Source: Melieria omissa
Taxonomy: Eukaryota; Arthropoda; Insecta; Diptera; Ulidiidae
Assembly (NCBI GenBank): GCA_963971225.1
Contig: OZ020267.1
Location: forward strand, 152,077,920-152,141,919
Reading direction: 5' to 3'
DNA: 64,000 nucleotides
The position numbers and the translations under genes were made by a program. Below the pieces are notes generated by a model, which was not told where the DNA came from, did not search any database, and was given only the letters and a program-made list of their open reading frames with translations. Positions within the stretch are counted from its first letter, which is position 1. Each line of letters opens with the position of its first letter. Positions 27,001 through 39,594 of the stretch are shown here, piece by piece.

Positions 27001-29299
27001 TCGTTGTTCGCGACACTTCACTGAAAGCAGAGAACGGAAAACACACACAATGAGAATTGCAAGAATGTTGAACAGCGACTGCGACGGCGGAACGGGGCGT
27101 GGCGGCGGATGTGCTCAACACGTTTTTTGTTTCGTCAGACAGAAGCAAAAACAATAAACCAAAACAAATCACCCCACACCACAAGAAACAATAAGCACAG
27201 AAGCACCGAACGAACGCTGGCTGCTGTTTTGTCTGGCGATGCGTTTTTTTTGGTGGCCGCAACTTTTATTTTTTCTTGCAATGCTTTTGTGTTACGCTTT
27301 CAACAGCGGCAAATTTTGGCTATGGTGTGCGTTTTGTTGTTGCTGTTGCTCGGGCGTGTGTGTTAATTCTTTTAGATAAATCAGCAGCAGCACGCAGCGT
27401 GAATCTGATTTCGAAAATTTGTGCTCTTCTGTTTTGGTTTTTTCGTTTGGCTATTTTTAGCAGTGGTCGTTTTTGAGATTCTTGGGCTGCTGGCGCTGAT
27501 GTTGCTGCTGCTACTTCGCTGCTGTTGGTGGCGATGGCGGATTTTTCTAACTTTTCAGCTGAAGGTGAAGCGAAATGCGTTTTTTCGGTTCAGTTCACAC
27601 GCGAGTTTTGGCATTTAAAATTAGTGTTGTTGTTGCAAGAGTTTTGTCAGCGTTGCACGTTTTATGTTCCACGATTTGCTGTGATTTTTATTTTTTTAGT
27701 TCACTATTTTTAAATGATTTGCAAAAATTGTGCTCAAAATTTTAATAAATATTTCATTTTAGTTATCAGAAAAAACCATTCTTTTCTTGGTTTTTTTTCC
27801 CACTTATGGTTTTTTTTACAATTTTCAGCGCAGCTGTGCTTCCGTTATCTATGGCTGCCTGCTGTTGCTTGCAAAAGATACAAAATAATCTTTGGCTTAT
27901 TTTTCAGCTTAAAAGTTTGTTGTGCTTGTGCGTAGAATTGTTGCTCTCAGTTGGCTGCGACACAATTTTGTGTTTAACTTTTTGTTACATTTCCATTACT
28001 TGTTGAAAAGTTCTGTACATTTGTATTTTTACTAATTGAAAGTATTTTTTATTTATTTCAAAGCAAAAGTTTTGTAAATAGGGCTTTGTAAAATTTTAGC
28101 ACTGCAAAGGGAGAATTTTTGCACGAATTGTTAGTTTTTCATATTAAATCTTATTAAAAATTCAAATTTTAACTATTTTTTGTATTGTTTTCTATTTTCT
28201 TTGCACAAATTATTTATTTTTAAATTTTCAATTGCTTTGTATGGAAACACTAGTTTTTTCATTGAATTATTGACAGTTTTTTAAATTGAATTTTTTCATG
28301 GAATTATTTAATTATTTACAGTTTTTTTGAAATTTAATTTTTTCATTGAATTATTTACAGTTTTTTTTTTAATTTAATTTCCCTAACTTTGAATTTGGCA
28401 CTTTTCGCGCGCTTGAAATCACAGTTTTTTGTATTTTATTTTTTAGTTTTAGACAAAAAAAACTATGCACTTGCTGTTCTAATTTGTTTTTTTCCAGACA
28501 CTTGTCTATTCAAATCGATGTCGCACAGTTTTCACAAATACTGTGTTTTAGTTGTTGTTGTTGTCTAGGGAGCAGTTAAGTGCCTCAATTTACAAAAAAC
28601 ATTGACCGAACAGCAAAATAAGTTTGTAATTTTTTAAAGCAAGCCAAATGACTTGAAGTTTCAATACGAATAATTTTTTTTTTTCTTAATTTTCAAAATT
28701 GTATTTCAAATTTCGTTGAAATTTTTACAGTTTTTTAATTTTTTATTACTGCATTAATTTTTTTTTATAAATAATATTTGTTTAAATTTTATCAAGTTTA
28801 ACTTTCAAAAATATTCCTTGTAAATAAATAAGAAAATCCACGAGTGAAACATTCTCCAAGTTTATTTATTTCCTTTCAGCGTGATTTATTTTTAGTGTCG
28901 TCACCGTTTTGTTGTTGTATATTCCATTTTAGAATTCTCGACGTATTTGAAATTTTACAAATTCCACTTACACTTTGCAGAAATATTTCAAATCAATTGA
29001 ATTTCCACACAATTCCGAGCGCTGATTCTGTTTTGTGTCACTTTATTCATTCACGTTATTTATTTTGATTTGTTTCTTCTTCGTTTTGTGTGTTGGAAAT
29101 AATTTTTGATGCTTGCGATTCTTTAAAATATTCCCCAAGAGACGTTGGCGCAGAGTTCAATTGAATTGCGCTGAACTGGCGGCTGTTTCCGTTTCGCTTG
29201 TTCGGGGGGTTGATTTATTTGCGTTCTGTTGCGTTGGGCTGGGGGCGCAGCGAGAGTTCAACTTGAGTCCACCACCCGTTCAGACGTTCTATTCACTTC
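24066..29299. other. AT-rich non-coding spacer
   Basis: No gene was recognised. A 12-bp perfect-stem hairpin occurs at 26215-26251 (arms 'tagatgtcttct' and its complement, loop about 13 nt). DNA at 28.0-28.85 kb is strongly AT-rich with repeated 'tttcattgaattatttacag' phrases (about 28256-28360), suggesting a small decayed tandem repeat. CA runs lie at about 24551-24560 and 24719-24736. Confidence 0.55.
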
Positions 29300-30210
29300 G
29301 ATGAACATCTTGTAACTATTTTCGAAAAGCGAACGCAACTGCAGAGCAGAGTCGCGGCCGGACAGACCACCGCCACAGCACAGCACAGCACAACGCAGCG
29401 CAGCGCAGCACGTAACACCACACCACACCACTTCAGCGTAGAGCAGACCACACCACAACACAGCAGACCTGGCCAGGCCACAGCACAGCACGGCAGACAA
29501 CGAGACCGACGATGAGACCGAAACAGAGACCAGCAGCAAGCAGCAACAGCAACAAAAGCGAATCGCATGCGGAGACCAGCAGCCAGTCGGCCAGCCAGCC
29601 AACGGCCAGAGCCGAGCAGATCCACGAACTCGCCAGCAACAACAAAAACAACACAAGCCGCACAAGCAACGGCAGCAGCAACAGCAACAGCAACAGACCG
29701 ACGCGTCCGACCAACAAAGCCAATTCGAGCCAAAGCCAAGCAGAAGTCGTCGGCTATTGTTGGTGTTGTTGTTTTTGTCGACGTCGTCGGCGAGTGGTTT
29801 GGAGCGGCAGTGACAGCGAGGCGCACCAAAGAAGAGAACCACATACAGAAACAACAAAACAGTCAATTCAACAACGAGTTGTGGCGGCGCGTCAGTCCAT
29901 CTCGAAGAGCCCAACAGCAGCGCAACAACAACAACAAAAACTGTTACAGCGACAGCAGCAGCGACGTCAACAATACAACGACAACGACAACAACGACGGC
30001 GGCAGCAGCAAGAAGTACAGCAACTGCTCGACGTTGCGACGTCGGCATTGCTGCCGCTGCTGGCTCTCATTGTCGTTTGTGTCAGCACTGTTGCGGGCCG
30101 CTGCTTGTGTGTTGCTCTTTGGTTGCGCCAGCAGTTGAAAATGAAACCGCCGCTGTCGCCTTAGTCGATGTTGTTATTGTTTCTTTTCTTCTTTAGTCGT
30201 CTCTTCGGAT
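29300..30210 (+). other. GC/CAG-rich block, candidate exon or 5' UTR
   Basis: The base composition changes sharply here, from AT-rich flank to a CAG/CAA/GAC-rich block that lacks stop codons over long runs in several frames. Plus-strand frames at 29512-30138 and 29567-30196 give Ser/Asn/Gln/Thr-rich peptides of about 200 residues. Such low-complexity peptides occur in fly regulatory proteins, but CAG-rich 5' leaders and enhancers look the same. A polypyrimidine tract ending in 'cttctttag' (about 30172-30195) could be a splice acceptor. The minus-strand 276-codon frame is poly-Cys and is the antisense of CAG/CAA runs. I cannot name a gene. An untranslated exon, alternative first exon or repeat-rich enhancer are all possible. 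Confidence 0.25.
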
Positions 30211-33200
30211 ACTGCGACAACTGCGACGGCTGCTGTTGCCTCTTGTGCCTTCGGCGTTACACACTCCATATCAGCAATAATGGCAACAACAAAAACTACC
30301 AACCGAATCCCACCGAACCCACAGCCGCACTGAGTACTCGCTCGTACATGCGTTCGTTCGTTCTTCGCTTCTTCAATCTGTTGATGTTGTTATTGTACTC
30401 GAATAACACGCAGCTACAGAATATTGCACTGAAACACCCGCAACGACTACCGTCACCAACACTTGATTTGTTGCTGGCAAAGAGCGCACTAACCGACACT
30501 CGACACAGCAACCACACGCGAGCCACTTGAGTCCGCACATCGGCCGCCGTCGCCGCCGCGACTTCACTTCAAGTGGTGGCCGGCGCACAGCCAAACAATT
30601 GCCGAGTCCAGTAGCGCACACAACAACAAAAACAACAGCAAAAACTCATGAGCGCAGCTAAAACGGAAAATTAAACACACAGATACACGACAACGGAGTG
30701 GCAGCGAATAACAAGAAAAATAAATAAACACAAACGCAAATAAGAACAAAGAAATAAATTCAACTGTCTGCAGTGTGTGTCTCTGTTGTTGTTGTTGTGT
30801 GGTTGTTGTTACATGGGAATGGGTTGGGTTGGGTTGGGATGACGTTTTGGGGGGTTGCTGTGCTGTAAGCGCTCGCTGCAGTATGCACATTGCAAGCAGC
30901 GCTGTTAAACAGCCAATGGGAGCAGCTACCGGCTGAGAGCGCCCAGTTAACAGCGCACAACCAGAATTCTGTTAAACAAACAGTAGTCGAACGAATTGCA
31001 TTGGCGAGCGCTGTTAACACTCCAGTGGCCATGTCAATTCTACAGAAACTGTTAAGATTACAGCGACGCTCTCGCAGCAGCATTTAATTCGTTGGTGCGC
31101 TCAATGCTCTGCGGTTATAAGAATTTTTGCGCTGCTGCATTTGTTGGTAATTTTTTTGTACATGCTATCTCTCGCTCTTTGCTTTAGTGCGGCTGTTGAA
31201 TATTTACCCCCACCGCGCCTAAACAACACAGCAGCTATCGGCGTGTGTGTGTGCCGTAGTACACGTTCCCAGATTAAATATTCAAATATCTGCAGTCATG
31301 AAATGTGCGTTGCCGCTGCTGCGCCTCAACAAAAAAAAAACAAGCATTACGAGTCAAATCAAGCTTCAAATTTCGCTTATTGTCATTGTGGATGTACATT
31401 TCTACCCTACTCCACCCCACACACGTTGACTGACCGAAATCATGGCACTTCAGAGCGGCTACAGTTGCCGACGACCACTAGCATCGCTTGCTGTTTCTGC
31501 TGCTTCAGCGTTTTTTTACCTACACACACACACATGAGTACATTATAGGACATTGCGTGCGATGCGTGCGGTGCGTGCGTGATTTGTAATCAATTTTAAT
31601 TGAGCGTTTAATTGAACAATTTCCCACTCGTCGCACTCACATTCCCATCTCTGTTTCCATTACCATCGAACCCCATTTCCATGCGGTTGGCCTTGCAGTG
31701 CACCACACGGCACGGCATGCGGCGCCGGCTGCGCTGCACGCTCCTAAAATGCGCATTGCAATGCGATACACGCCGGCACGCGGCGTTAGAAATATTATAA
31801 AAGTTGGAAAAGGCGAATGCAGCACGCAATGCATAGCAAAAAATGCGGCTCGCGCTCGTTTTATTGGCTTGTTTGGAGTGGTTGTCCTTGGGTTGTTTCT
31901 ATGACGGGATCTTACATTGACATATATATAGATACATCAATAGCCAGAGGACAGCTGCAGTTGACAAACAGACGATTCCAAATGTAATTTGATGCGACAA
32001 GCAGAAAAAGCAGAAGAGACAATCGGTGAAATCGGTGCAACAGGACATGCGACACAATCAAAAATTCAACGAATTACATCGAAGAGAGGAAACATTGGGA
32101 GTTACTTTTATGAAGCTAGAAAACCTTAAAGCAAGTTTCCTCAACAATTAAAAAAGCAGTAATTCATTTTTAACTGATGAGCATCATTGAAACAATCCTA
32201 TTATCTAACAACTCTATTATTTACTGATGACTCAATTCGTTCTCTCTGACCCGATCGATGACGTGGCGAAACGTATAATGCATTTTTATTGAACCCAATC
32301 TCTTCATTGCTCCAAGTTCCCTGCTCCGCCAATTCAAGTCCCTCTTCTGTGCCCATCAACGCTAAAAGCGCTGACCTTTTTCGGTCGCATGCTTCAAAAG
32401 GTAACAAAAATCGAGCACAAATATTTTGCTTATTCCCGAATGCCGCACATAATTGCCAATTGCTACATTAAACATTGCTTTACGAGCAATTACGACCAAA
32501 AATTTCCAGACGCTTTTCATATGATCGAACGTTTTTTTTTCTGTTGCCATTTTTTCATTCGTAGAGGGTTCCATGAATTACAAATGGCAAAATTTTAATT
32601 TGTTTCTTGCTCATTGCACACATTGATGGGACCCTTAGCGGCCGAGAAGGTAGCTAACTTTAAATTTGCCAAATTACTGCAAAAGCTTTTACGTAGCAAA
32701 CAGAACTGTTGGGGTCAGCACTGGCCGGTACAACGACGGTAACTAGCGGTGACGGACGGACAGCAGCGACCTTTGTTGGAGGAGCAGTAAATGCCTCATC
32801 GTCGTATAATTGGAGTGGCTTCATTGAATTTCAATTTTTCGGGCAGCTGTGTGCAGTGTGCGCACGTGGCGGCCCATGAAACAAGCCCCAAGTGGACTCG
32901 CCGACTGGCCACTTTAAGAAAACTTTAAGTGCTAAATGCTAATGCGATGCCAGCAGCAACCACACACAAACACACACACACACACATACTTGAAAAAATG
33001 CCAACGCACATGTAAACACAGAGACACACACACACATACTCGCACGAAGCGCATGAAAAACGAACGAACGAGCAGCAACGTTTGCGCAAATCTCGCATTC
33101 GCCGTCTGGGTGGAGCAGTGACCAGCGCTGGCGCGGCACAAGAACAACGACAGCGGCAAAAGCCAAACGCGCTGCTGTTGCGTTGGCCAAAAGCCAAGAA

Positions 33201-33688
33201 TCGAACCAGTAGCCAGTAGCACAATTCGAAGCGGCAGCAACAGACGGGACACGCGGGCGGCTGACAAGATGTGCGCGCACAGCCAAACATCTGCGCTCGC
33301 TCATGGAAAATCAGCAGCCGCGCCGCCACAGCAGTTTTGTCTTTGCGGCCACAAATGAAGAGTGGTAACAGCGCAAGGTGCAGGAAGTGCAGAGCGGAAG
33401 ACAAATTCGCATTCGTTGCGAAGCAAATCGAATGCGCCACAAACTCAAATCGAAATTTAAAAAGTTTTCAAACATTGGAAATGATGTGAATGCCAAGTGG
33501 AAGAAGGCTGCCGGCCGGGCAAGGCGACGAAGTACTGTTTGCTGGAAATTGGCAACATGTTGTTGTGGCAATCAATAAAATCGCAAAGATTGAATTTTAA
33601 ATGAGCGCCAGTTGCAATGCAGCGTACATTGGGTGGAGTGGCGGACGAACATCGTTGGATGTGTGTGTGTGTTTGTGTGGTGTGGGTT
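30211..33688. other. Non-coding spacer
   Basis: Contents are opa-like triplets, GT runs, a tandem 'gggttgggtt' tract (about 30822-30838), a CA-rich segment (32958-33035) and short alternations such as 'gcgatgcgtgcggtgcgtgc' (about 31558-31580). No gene was recognised. Confidence 0.5.
30895..31060. promoter_or_regulatory. Cluster of CTGTTAA/GTTAAC motifs
   Basis: At least five CTGTTAA or GTTAAC-type sites fall within about 160 bp (near 30902, 30945, 30970, 31011 and 31050). Dense reuse of one short motif in otherwise unique DNA is typical of enhancers. The factor is not identified. An open frame across this block begins with TTG rather than ATG, so I do not treat it as a gene. Confidence 0.2.
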
Positions 33689-34555
33689 AAATATTTGAAG
33701 CGACAGAATTTTGAGGAATTTTATAGCAATTTAACTATAAAAAGATGGGAAATCATTTCAAAGAGAATAGAGAATTAATCTTGAATGATTACGAAGTAAG
33801 CCTAAAAGTATACCACAAAAAACCATTGAACCATTGCAAGCAAATAACAAAATATTGATTCTGAAAGAACGATGTGTGGCCAAGAAAAAAATAATAAATA
33901 GAATAATAAAGTCCTAAAGGTCGGTTGGGGGCCAAGAATTGTGCTACTGAGAGTGAAAGTTAGAGTAAGTACGAAATATTTGAAGCGTCAGAATTTTGAA
34001 GAATTTTATGGAGGAAGGATTGAAAATCTGGAGAATGGAGAAGTATTTGGATGGAATGAAGAATTTTATAGCAATAATAATAGAATAAATAAAAGGATGG
34101 AAAATCATTTTAAAGAAATTTAACTAATCTTGACTATGTGATGTGACCACATAAGCCTAAAAGTATACCAAACAAAACCATTAAACCATTGCAAGCATAT
34201 AGCGAAATAATAAATAACAAATAATAAAGTCTGACGAAGGATGGTTTGTGGCCAACATTTGTGATACTGAGAGTGAAAGTTGGAGTAAGTACGAAATATT
34301 TAACGTTTTAGAATTTTTAAGAATTGTATAGCAATATAGCAATAAAAATGGAACAAATAAGAAGATGGAACATTATTTTAAAGATAATGAAGCACTAATC
34401 TTGACTATCTGATGATTACGACATAAGCCTAAAAGTATGCCACAAAAAACCATTGCAAGCATGTAACAAAATAATAAATAAAATAAAAAAGTCTGAAAGG
34501 ACAGTTTGGGGCCAAGAATTGTGATACTGAAAGTGGAAGTTAGAGTAAGTGCGTT
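33689..34555. repeat. ~290-bp tandem repeat, three copies
   Basis: Units begin with 'aaatatttgaagcg' or a variant at about 33689, 33974 and 34294. They share 'gaattttatagcaat', 'cataagcctaaaagtat', 'ccattgcaagca' and 'gatactgagagtgaaagtt'. Periods are about 285 and 320 bp and copies are diverged. No coding potential is seen. Confidence 0.8.
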
Positions 34556-35186
34556 AAGTAAGGATGGGCTGTGGGAAAGTGAAGTTGACTCATAAGTTAA
34601 TGAAAATAATTAATTACTGAGGTGAAAAGACGAGATGATGAGGTAACGTGATGTGTGGTGAGGTAAGGGTACTGTGAAAAGTAAAGTAAGGCAACGTGAG
34701 TCAAATGAGGTTCGATAAGTGAGATAAGGCCGGGGAATTTTAGGTGAGAATCGAAGTCGGGTATGAATTCAGGCATAATGTGAGAGATATATTGAATTAG
34801 AAAGTGAATGATAAGGTGATGGATAATGTTAGGGATGCGATCCGAGATAAGGTTAAGAATAAGTATTGGAATATATGAGGAAAAAGACGCGCTATAAGGT
34901 GGGTAGGAGGTGTGGTGAGACGATATTATGTTAGGTGTCTTAAGATGAGGTGTGCTAGAAGCAATGGGTTTGTGATTAAGTTGAATGGAATGGAGGTATG
35001 GGTGGAGTAAGATGAGGTGTTAGTTGAGTTAAAAGGTAAGGGGTGGAGAAGGGAAAGGCGAGCTAATATGACTAGTAACGTGAAGTGATTAAAGTAAAGT
35101 GAAATAAAGTGAGTTGTGGTATGTTGAGATGAAATGACTTGATTTGTGGCAAGGTGAAATAGCTTGGACTATAGAGACATATGTAG
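34556..35186. repeat. Degenerate purine-rich GTGAGGTAAG tract
   Basis: The strand is rich in 'gtgaggtaag', 'gtgagataag' and related 8-12-bp phrases for about 600 bp. This resembles a decayed minisatellite. No complementary tract or gene was seen. Confidence 0.45.
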
Positions 35187-35415
35187 ATTAGGTTAGGTTG
35201 GAGTGGCAGCATCCTATGTGAAAAGCTCACTTAAGCATATCTTATGGCTCATTGTGATACCTCAGTAGATGGCGCGAGTCCACCTTACAGCGCTGAGACC
35301 CAAGAAGATTCCAGATTTCCAGAAGGTTCAGAGGCGATAGTTCGGTTAGACTAGTAAAGAAAGCCGAGCCGAGAGACTTAAGTTTTCTTTTGGCTAATGA
35401 AGGCACATATGTATG
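35187..35415 (-). pseudogene. 5'-truncated LINE (non-LTR) 3' end
   Basis: On the minus strand an open frame from about 35415 down to 35242 encodes a peptide with 'LAKRKLKSLGSAFF' and 'LTELSPLNLLEI', ending in 'LRYHNEP' and a stop. This resembles the extreme C-terminus of arthropod non-LTR reverse transcriptase proteins, a short region beyond the Cys-rich motif. It is followed by a short 3' tail ending at the plus-strand 'ggttaggttgg' near 35190. That tail matches the tail of the SINE at 53582-54047. Only the last 0.2 kb or so is present, as expected of 5' truncation. The upstream side is now occupied by a TTAA MITE. The family name is uncertain. Confidence 0.55.
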
Positions 35416-35430
35416 TATGTCGCGTCTTAA

Positions 35431-35666
35431 CCCTTTCAGGACTACTGGGATAATACGCCCTAGCAAGTTTTTAAAACATCTCAAAAGATTTATTCAGATC
35501 TTCTGACCCACGCAAAATTATAATTTGAATTATATGTCCTCGGATAAAAGGATAATTTAGAATTTGTGAGTATGCAACAAAATTTTGCAGTCGCAATTTA
35601 GATAGCATGGAAACATTTCCACTAAGAGTATTTAGGTTTTTAAAATTAAACTCCGTCCCGAAAGGG
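35431..35666. mobile_element. TTAA-flanked piggyBac-type MITE (family D)
   Basis: The 236-bp element lies between TTAA copies at 35427-35430 and 35667-35670. The terminal inverted repeats are CCCTTTCAGGAC and the complement of GTCCCGAAAGGG, with one mismatch in 12. The ends resemble family A (12349-12867) while the interior differs. It is non-coding and adjoins the LINE remnant. Confidence 0.8.
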
Positions 35667-35810
35667 TTAAGTAAGCATTATGGACTGAGTGTGTTTGGAA
35701 TTGGGATGAAATAACTTTTTTAAAAACCATATGTTGAGATAAAGGAAATTGAAGAGTTCTGTTGAAAAAATAGAAAAAAATGTTGTGAGGAATCGATATT
35801 TTGAGCTGAG

Positions 35811-35830
35811 ATATATATATATATATATAT
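35811..35830. repeat. (AT)n microsatellite
   Basis: Ten AT dinucleotides in a row. A short unique segment follows (35831-35910) that I could not assign. Confidence 0.9.
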
Positions 35831-36171
35831 AGAGTCCTAAAGTTCCGCGAGGGAGCAAAGGGCCGCAACGAGTTTCCTCCATTCATTCGTGTCAAGCGCC
35901 AGCATCTTGATTTTGAGCTGAGATGGAGAAATCATAATGGGAAATATTCCAGTAAGATGTGGTAAGGAGTTATGAGATGTTTAAGTATTTATAAAATTAA
36001 AAAAAATTCGAGTGCTAAAGTGATAGTAATTAAAGAGCAAATAAACTAAAGTATGGTAAAGTACGACTGATAAGTATGTACGTATTAATGTACTGAGTAA
36101 AAAAGTATCGAAACAACTAAGTAGAAAGACTAAAGTTGTCACTAAATCGGTCACTCAATGCTTGAGTAGGA

Positions 36172-36255
36172 AAAGTTAGGTTAGGTTACAAATGAAGTGT
36201 GTGCGACACGCACTTCTATTCAGAGACTCTTGTTCACTCCATTGTGATTCAGAGT
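36172..36255 (-). mobile_element. LINE/SINE 3'-tail remnant
   Basis: On the minus strand the segment contains 'atcacaatgga', then 'gtctctgaatag', and ends in AACCTAACCTAAC. This is the same order of motifs as the tail of the SINE at 53582-54047 (about 53980-54047) and the LINE end at 35187-35280. Only the tail remains. Confidence 0.4.
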
Positions 36256-39159
36256 AGCTAAATGGAATGTAAAAAACATATAGTGCCATCAGCAATAAGC
36301 GAATAGGACAATAAAACCTCACATATTAAACACTAAATACGTGGTACTCAAATAGTTAGAGCGCACACCCGGGCCGAGGGTAGATAAAGATCTCCGTAGG
36401 CCGCCAGTATCTTAGGTCGTTCGACGTAATCAATTCAGTAGCATCGCTCCGAAAGCCTTTATCGCCTCGCCATATGGCAGCAACAATAACAACAGAAACA
36501 ACAAAACTAAACGCTTAATAGAAAAAACCGCCGTCTACTTGAGGCGGAAAAGTCCAAAGCAGGACATTTCTATGCGACGGCACAGGCGGCCAACACCAAA
36601 GCCAACATGATTTTTATGCTAATGACGATTGGCACAAGTTGCTGTCACAGCGTGTGTACTGTTTGCGTGTCGGCAGCAGCAGCAACGGCAGCAACAAAAA
36701 CAATAACAGCTGACAAGCAGACGGCAACAAATAACATGGCAATGAAAATAAAAACACAGCCGCCACGAAGCCAAAGCACAACCCGGCTCAAGTAACAACA
36801 CCACTCCAGGCCCCTCGGTCCCTCGGGCCCTAATACCAATAAACCAACGCCCACCATTTAACGTGCATGCAACAGTGAGCAGCGCCAATATGCACGAACG
36901 GGCGGCGCGGCTGACATGTGTTGAACACGCTCGCAGCTAAAAATTAGTCAAAACTAAAGCTTTGGATTTTGTTTTTGGATTTTTCTTCAATTTTTATGTT
37001 TTTGTTTCTTATGGATATTTTTATTCGTTTCTTAGTACGTTTGAAGCATTTAGGGTCAGCGTCGCTAACGAGCGCAAATTTTTATTTTGCTTATTTTGTT
37101 TTTTCGTATTTTCGTATTTTCATGTTTTTTGCTTTCATGTCTTCGTCGTTGACGTCGTCGTTGGCGTTGTCTGTTTTTTTTATATGCAAGCATCGACTGA
37201 CTGATTTGCTGCTGCTGCATCCAACGGCAACAATCTGTCGCGTTCGGCTGTCGGTTTGTCTGTGCGCGCAACAACCGGAAAGCGTGCGAATGCGCACACG
37301 ACGGAAACGGATGTGGCCCATAAACGACATCATTAGTAGCGTTGCGTGGTTAATGGGTTGCCAGCGCTTACGCATTTTTTCGGGTCCCCTCACGCTCGGC
37401 GCCCGCTGGCTGACGACACACAACAGCGTTGTTGGTGGCGATCCTCTTTCCACTCACCCCCCCGCCCCGCTTTTTTGCGTTCTACTTGCGTGCGCTTCCT
37501 TCCGTGCGTCAACATGGAGGGTTCTTCATTTCCGTTTGGCGCGTTGTGTCCTGCCGCGGCGCCACTTGCCGCTTGCCGCACTCACCCACAAAATTAAATT
37601 CTTCACCAAGTTTGGTCGGCTTTCTTAGCGGATTGTTGAAGTCGCAAGCAGCAATAACGCTTAACCCGACTTTACTTTGGCTGTTCGCACTGCTGTCTCG
37701 CTGCTTCGACAATTTTTTTCGTTGCGCTTTTCTTCTGGCTTCACTTTATTTTATTTCATTTTAGTACGCTGCGGTTATCCTTTTTTACGGCCACTTTTTA
37801 CTACCTTCTTTTATGTCTGCGTGCGTGTGCGTGTGTGTGGGTGTCTGTGCGAGTGTGGTATTTCATTTTGCCCAGCGGAAATGTCATCCACACTGACAGC
37901 CGCTGCCAGCGCAACCACTAACAGCTGCAGCCACAACGACTCCAGCAGCGACGGCGGCAGCAATTCCTGTAATTTCATTAAACGTGCCAACTTCCTTTAG
38001 ACAAAATGTTATTTCACTTAATATTTCAAAATGGCCGCCGCACTGTTGTTGTCTGTGATGTCCTTTGGGTTTGCGCCTGAAAGCGAGCGGCACAGAAGGT
38101 CAGCAATCAAGGCTTTGCTCAGCTTATATGGCAGCCAGACATTCTCGCTCGCCATAAAATTGTCAACTTCTGAAGCGAAATGAAATTGAAACACTTTAAA
38201 GCGAAATGAAAGCGTGCAGCATGTGGGATCCTTTGTGTGAGCAATATATGGCATTTTGAATGCTTTGCACTTGAATTAATAGCTCGGAGAGCAACTGAGA
38301 GTAAAGAAAACTTGGACAAAATGTTTCTACTATTTTAATTCACTTAAAAAATTTCATAGAATTATTTTGCTTGTAATTTTTCATACTGAACTCTGGTTAA
38401 TAAATTTTCAATTTCAAATTTTTCAAGTTACTTACTGACTTCACTTATTTGACTCAAGTTGCGATAGAAAGAATGAGTTTCTTTCTATGGCAACTTGATC
38501 GGCGCAACAATTTAATCTTCCTCCTCATCCTTTCACCTTCCACCAAGTCATGTTCCGACACTCGCTTAACGCTTAAACAACTCAACATTTCTATGCAAAT
38601 TAACTATGGCCACATTGTTGTTGTTGTACTGCAAATGAAGTTTCATTTAGTCTGGTTGCACTCAAACCAACAACAACAAACATAGCGACGCGACAAATGT
38701 CACAAGTCAAAACGGAAGCAATAAAAAAGTTGGTACGGAAATAGTTGTTGGCCAAAGTGCGGAGGGCGGACTGTGCAAAGCTCAACACGATTTCCACTTC
38801 CGTCGAACGTAATTTCATTGCTGTGTTGCCTCAAATGTCAGCGCCGAGACAGAGCAAGTGCCGCCGCCGACAGGACTACGGACAATTGGAATTAGCAAAA
38901 TTAGTTAACGGCAGAAATAGAGCAAAAGCAATAAAAATCAGCGTGAAAGCGGAACAGTTTGTTGGTGTGAGTGAGCTTAAGAAACTGAGAGACTTGAAGA
39001 AAAAATAAAAAACTTGTGTCTGTCTTTGCATTTTGGCTTTTGGCTTTGAAATGCCAGAGGCGCATCGATTGTGGAGCTTAACAGCATTTAGCGGATCATT
39101 GAAATTAAATCCAGGTTAGGCTTCAGCGATGTTATGGGAATTGAATGTTTCAGTTGATT
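36256..39159. other. Non-coding spacer
   Basis: Contents include CAG/CAA-rich DNA (36.65-36.74 kb), T-rich DNA (36.96-37.18 kb) and a GC-richer stretch (37.2-37.6 kb) whose 219-codon frame has no recognisable motif and overlaps other open frames. No gene was recognised. Confidence 0.5.
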
Positions 39160-39594
39160 TTTCTATTAATTTTCTATTTGCTTATGGCTTTCTGAATTTT
39201 TAATAAAAAAAATTTAGTAAGAAATTCACTAAGATGTGGGGGTTTAAAAATTCACGAAATATGGTTGCAGCCATTGCAATTCTTTCTTTCCTCAAAATGT
39301 TTATATCACATTAGAAATGTTTATGAGTTCGTGAAAGTACATAAGTGTTGCATTATTAGTCATGCTGAGTTTGATTAAATCAAACAATGGATCACATTTT
39401 CAATCGGACTTCAAGACTTGAGAAGTCTTCTTCTCAGTGAGTTTTTTGTTTTGTGGTGAGAAGATGCACTGAGAATTGAAAAATGTCTATCAGTTCTTTT
39501 ACTCAAATTCACTCGCGAGACAACAAATCCATTGACGTAAATTTCAAAATGAATTGAATGAATGAAATGGTAAAGCAACAATTGGCTTCTTTAG

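Noticed and set aside
29258..30088. 276-codon minus-strand frame
   Set aside because: It is poly-Cys/Val/Leu, the antisense of CAG/CAA-rich DNA, with no family motif.
30890..31087. 65-codon frame with natural-looking composition
   Set aside because: It starts at TTG with no in-frame ATG upstream, and there is no homology I can recognise.
36969..37628. 219-codon plus-strand frame
   Set aside because: The first third is T-rich Phe/Leu, other frames are open in parallel, and no conserved motif is present.
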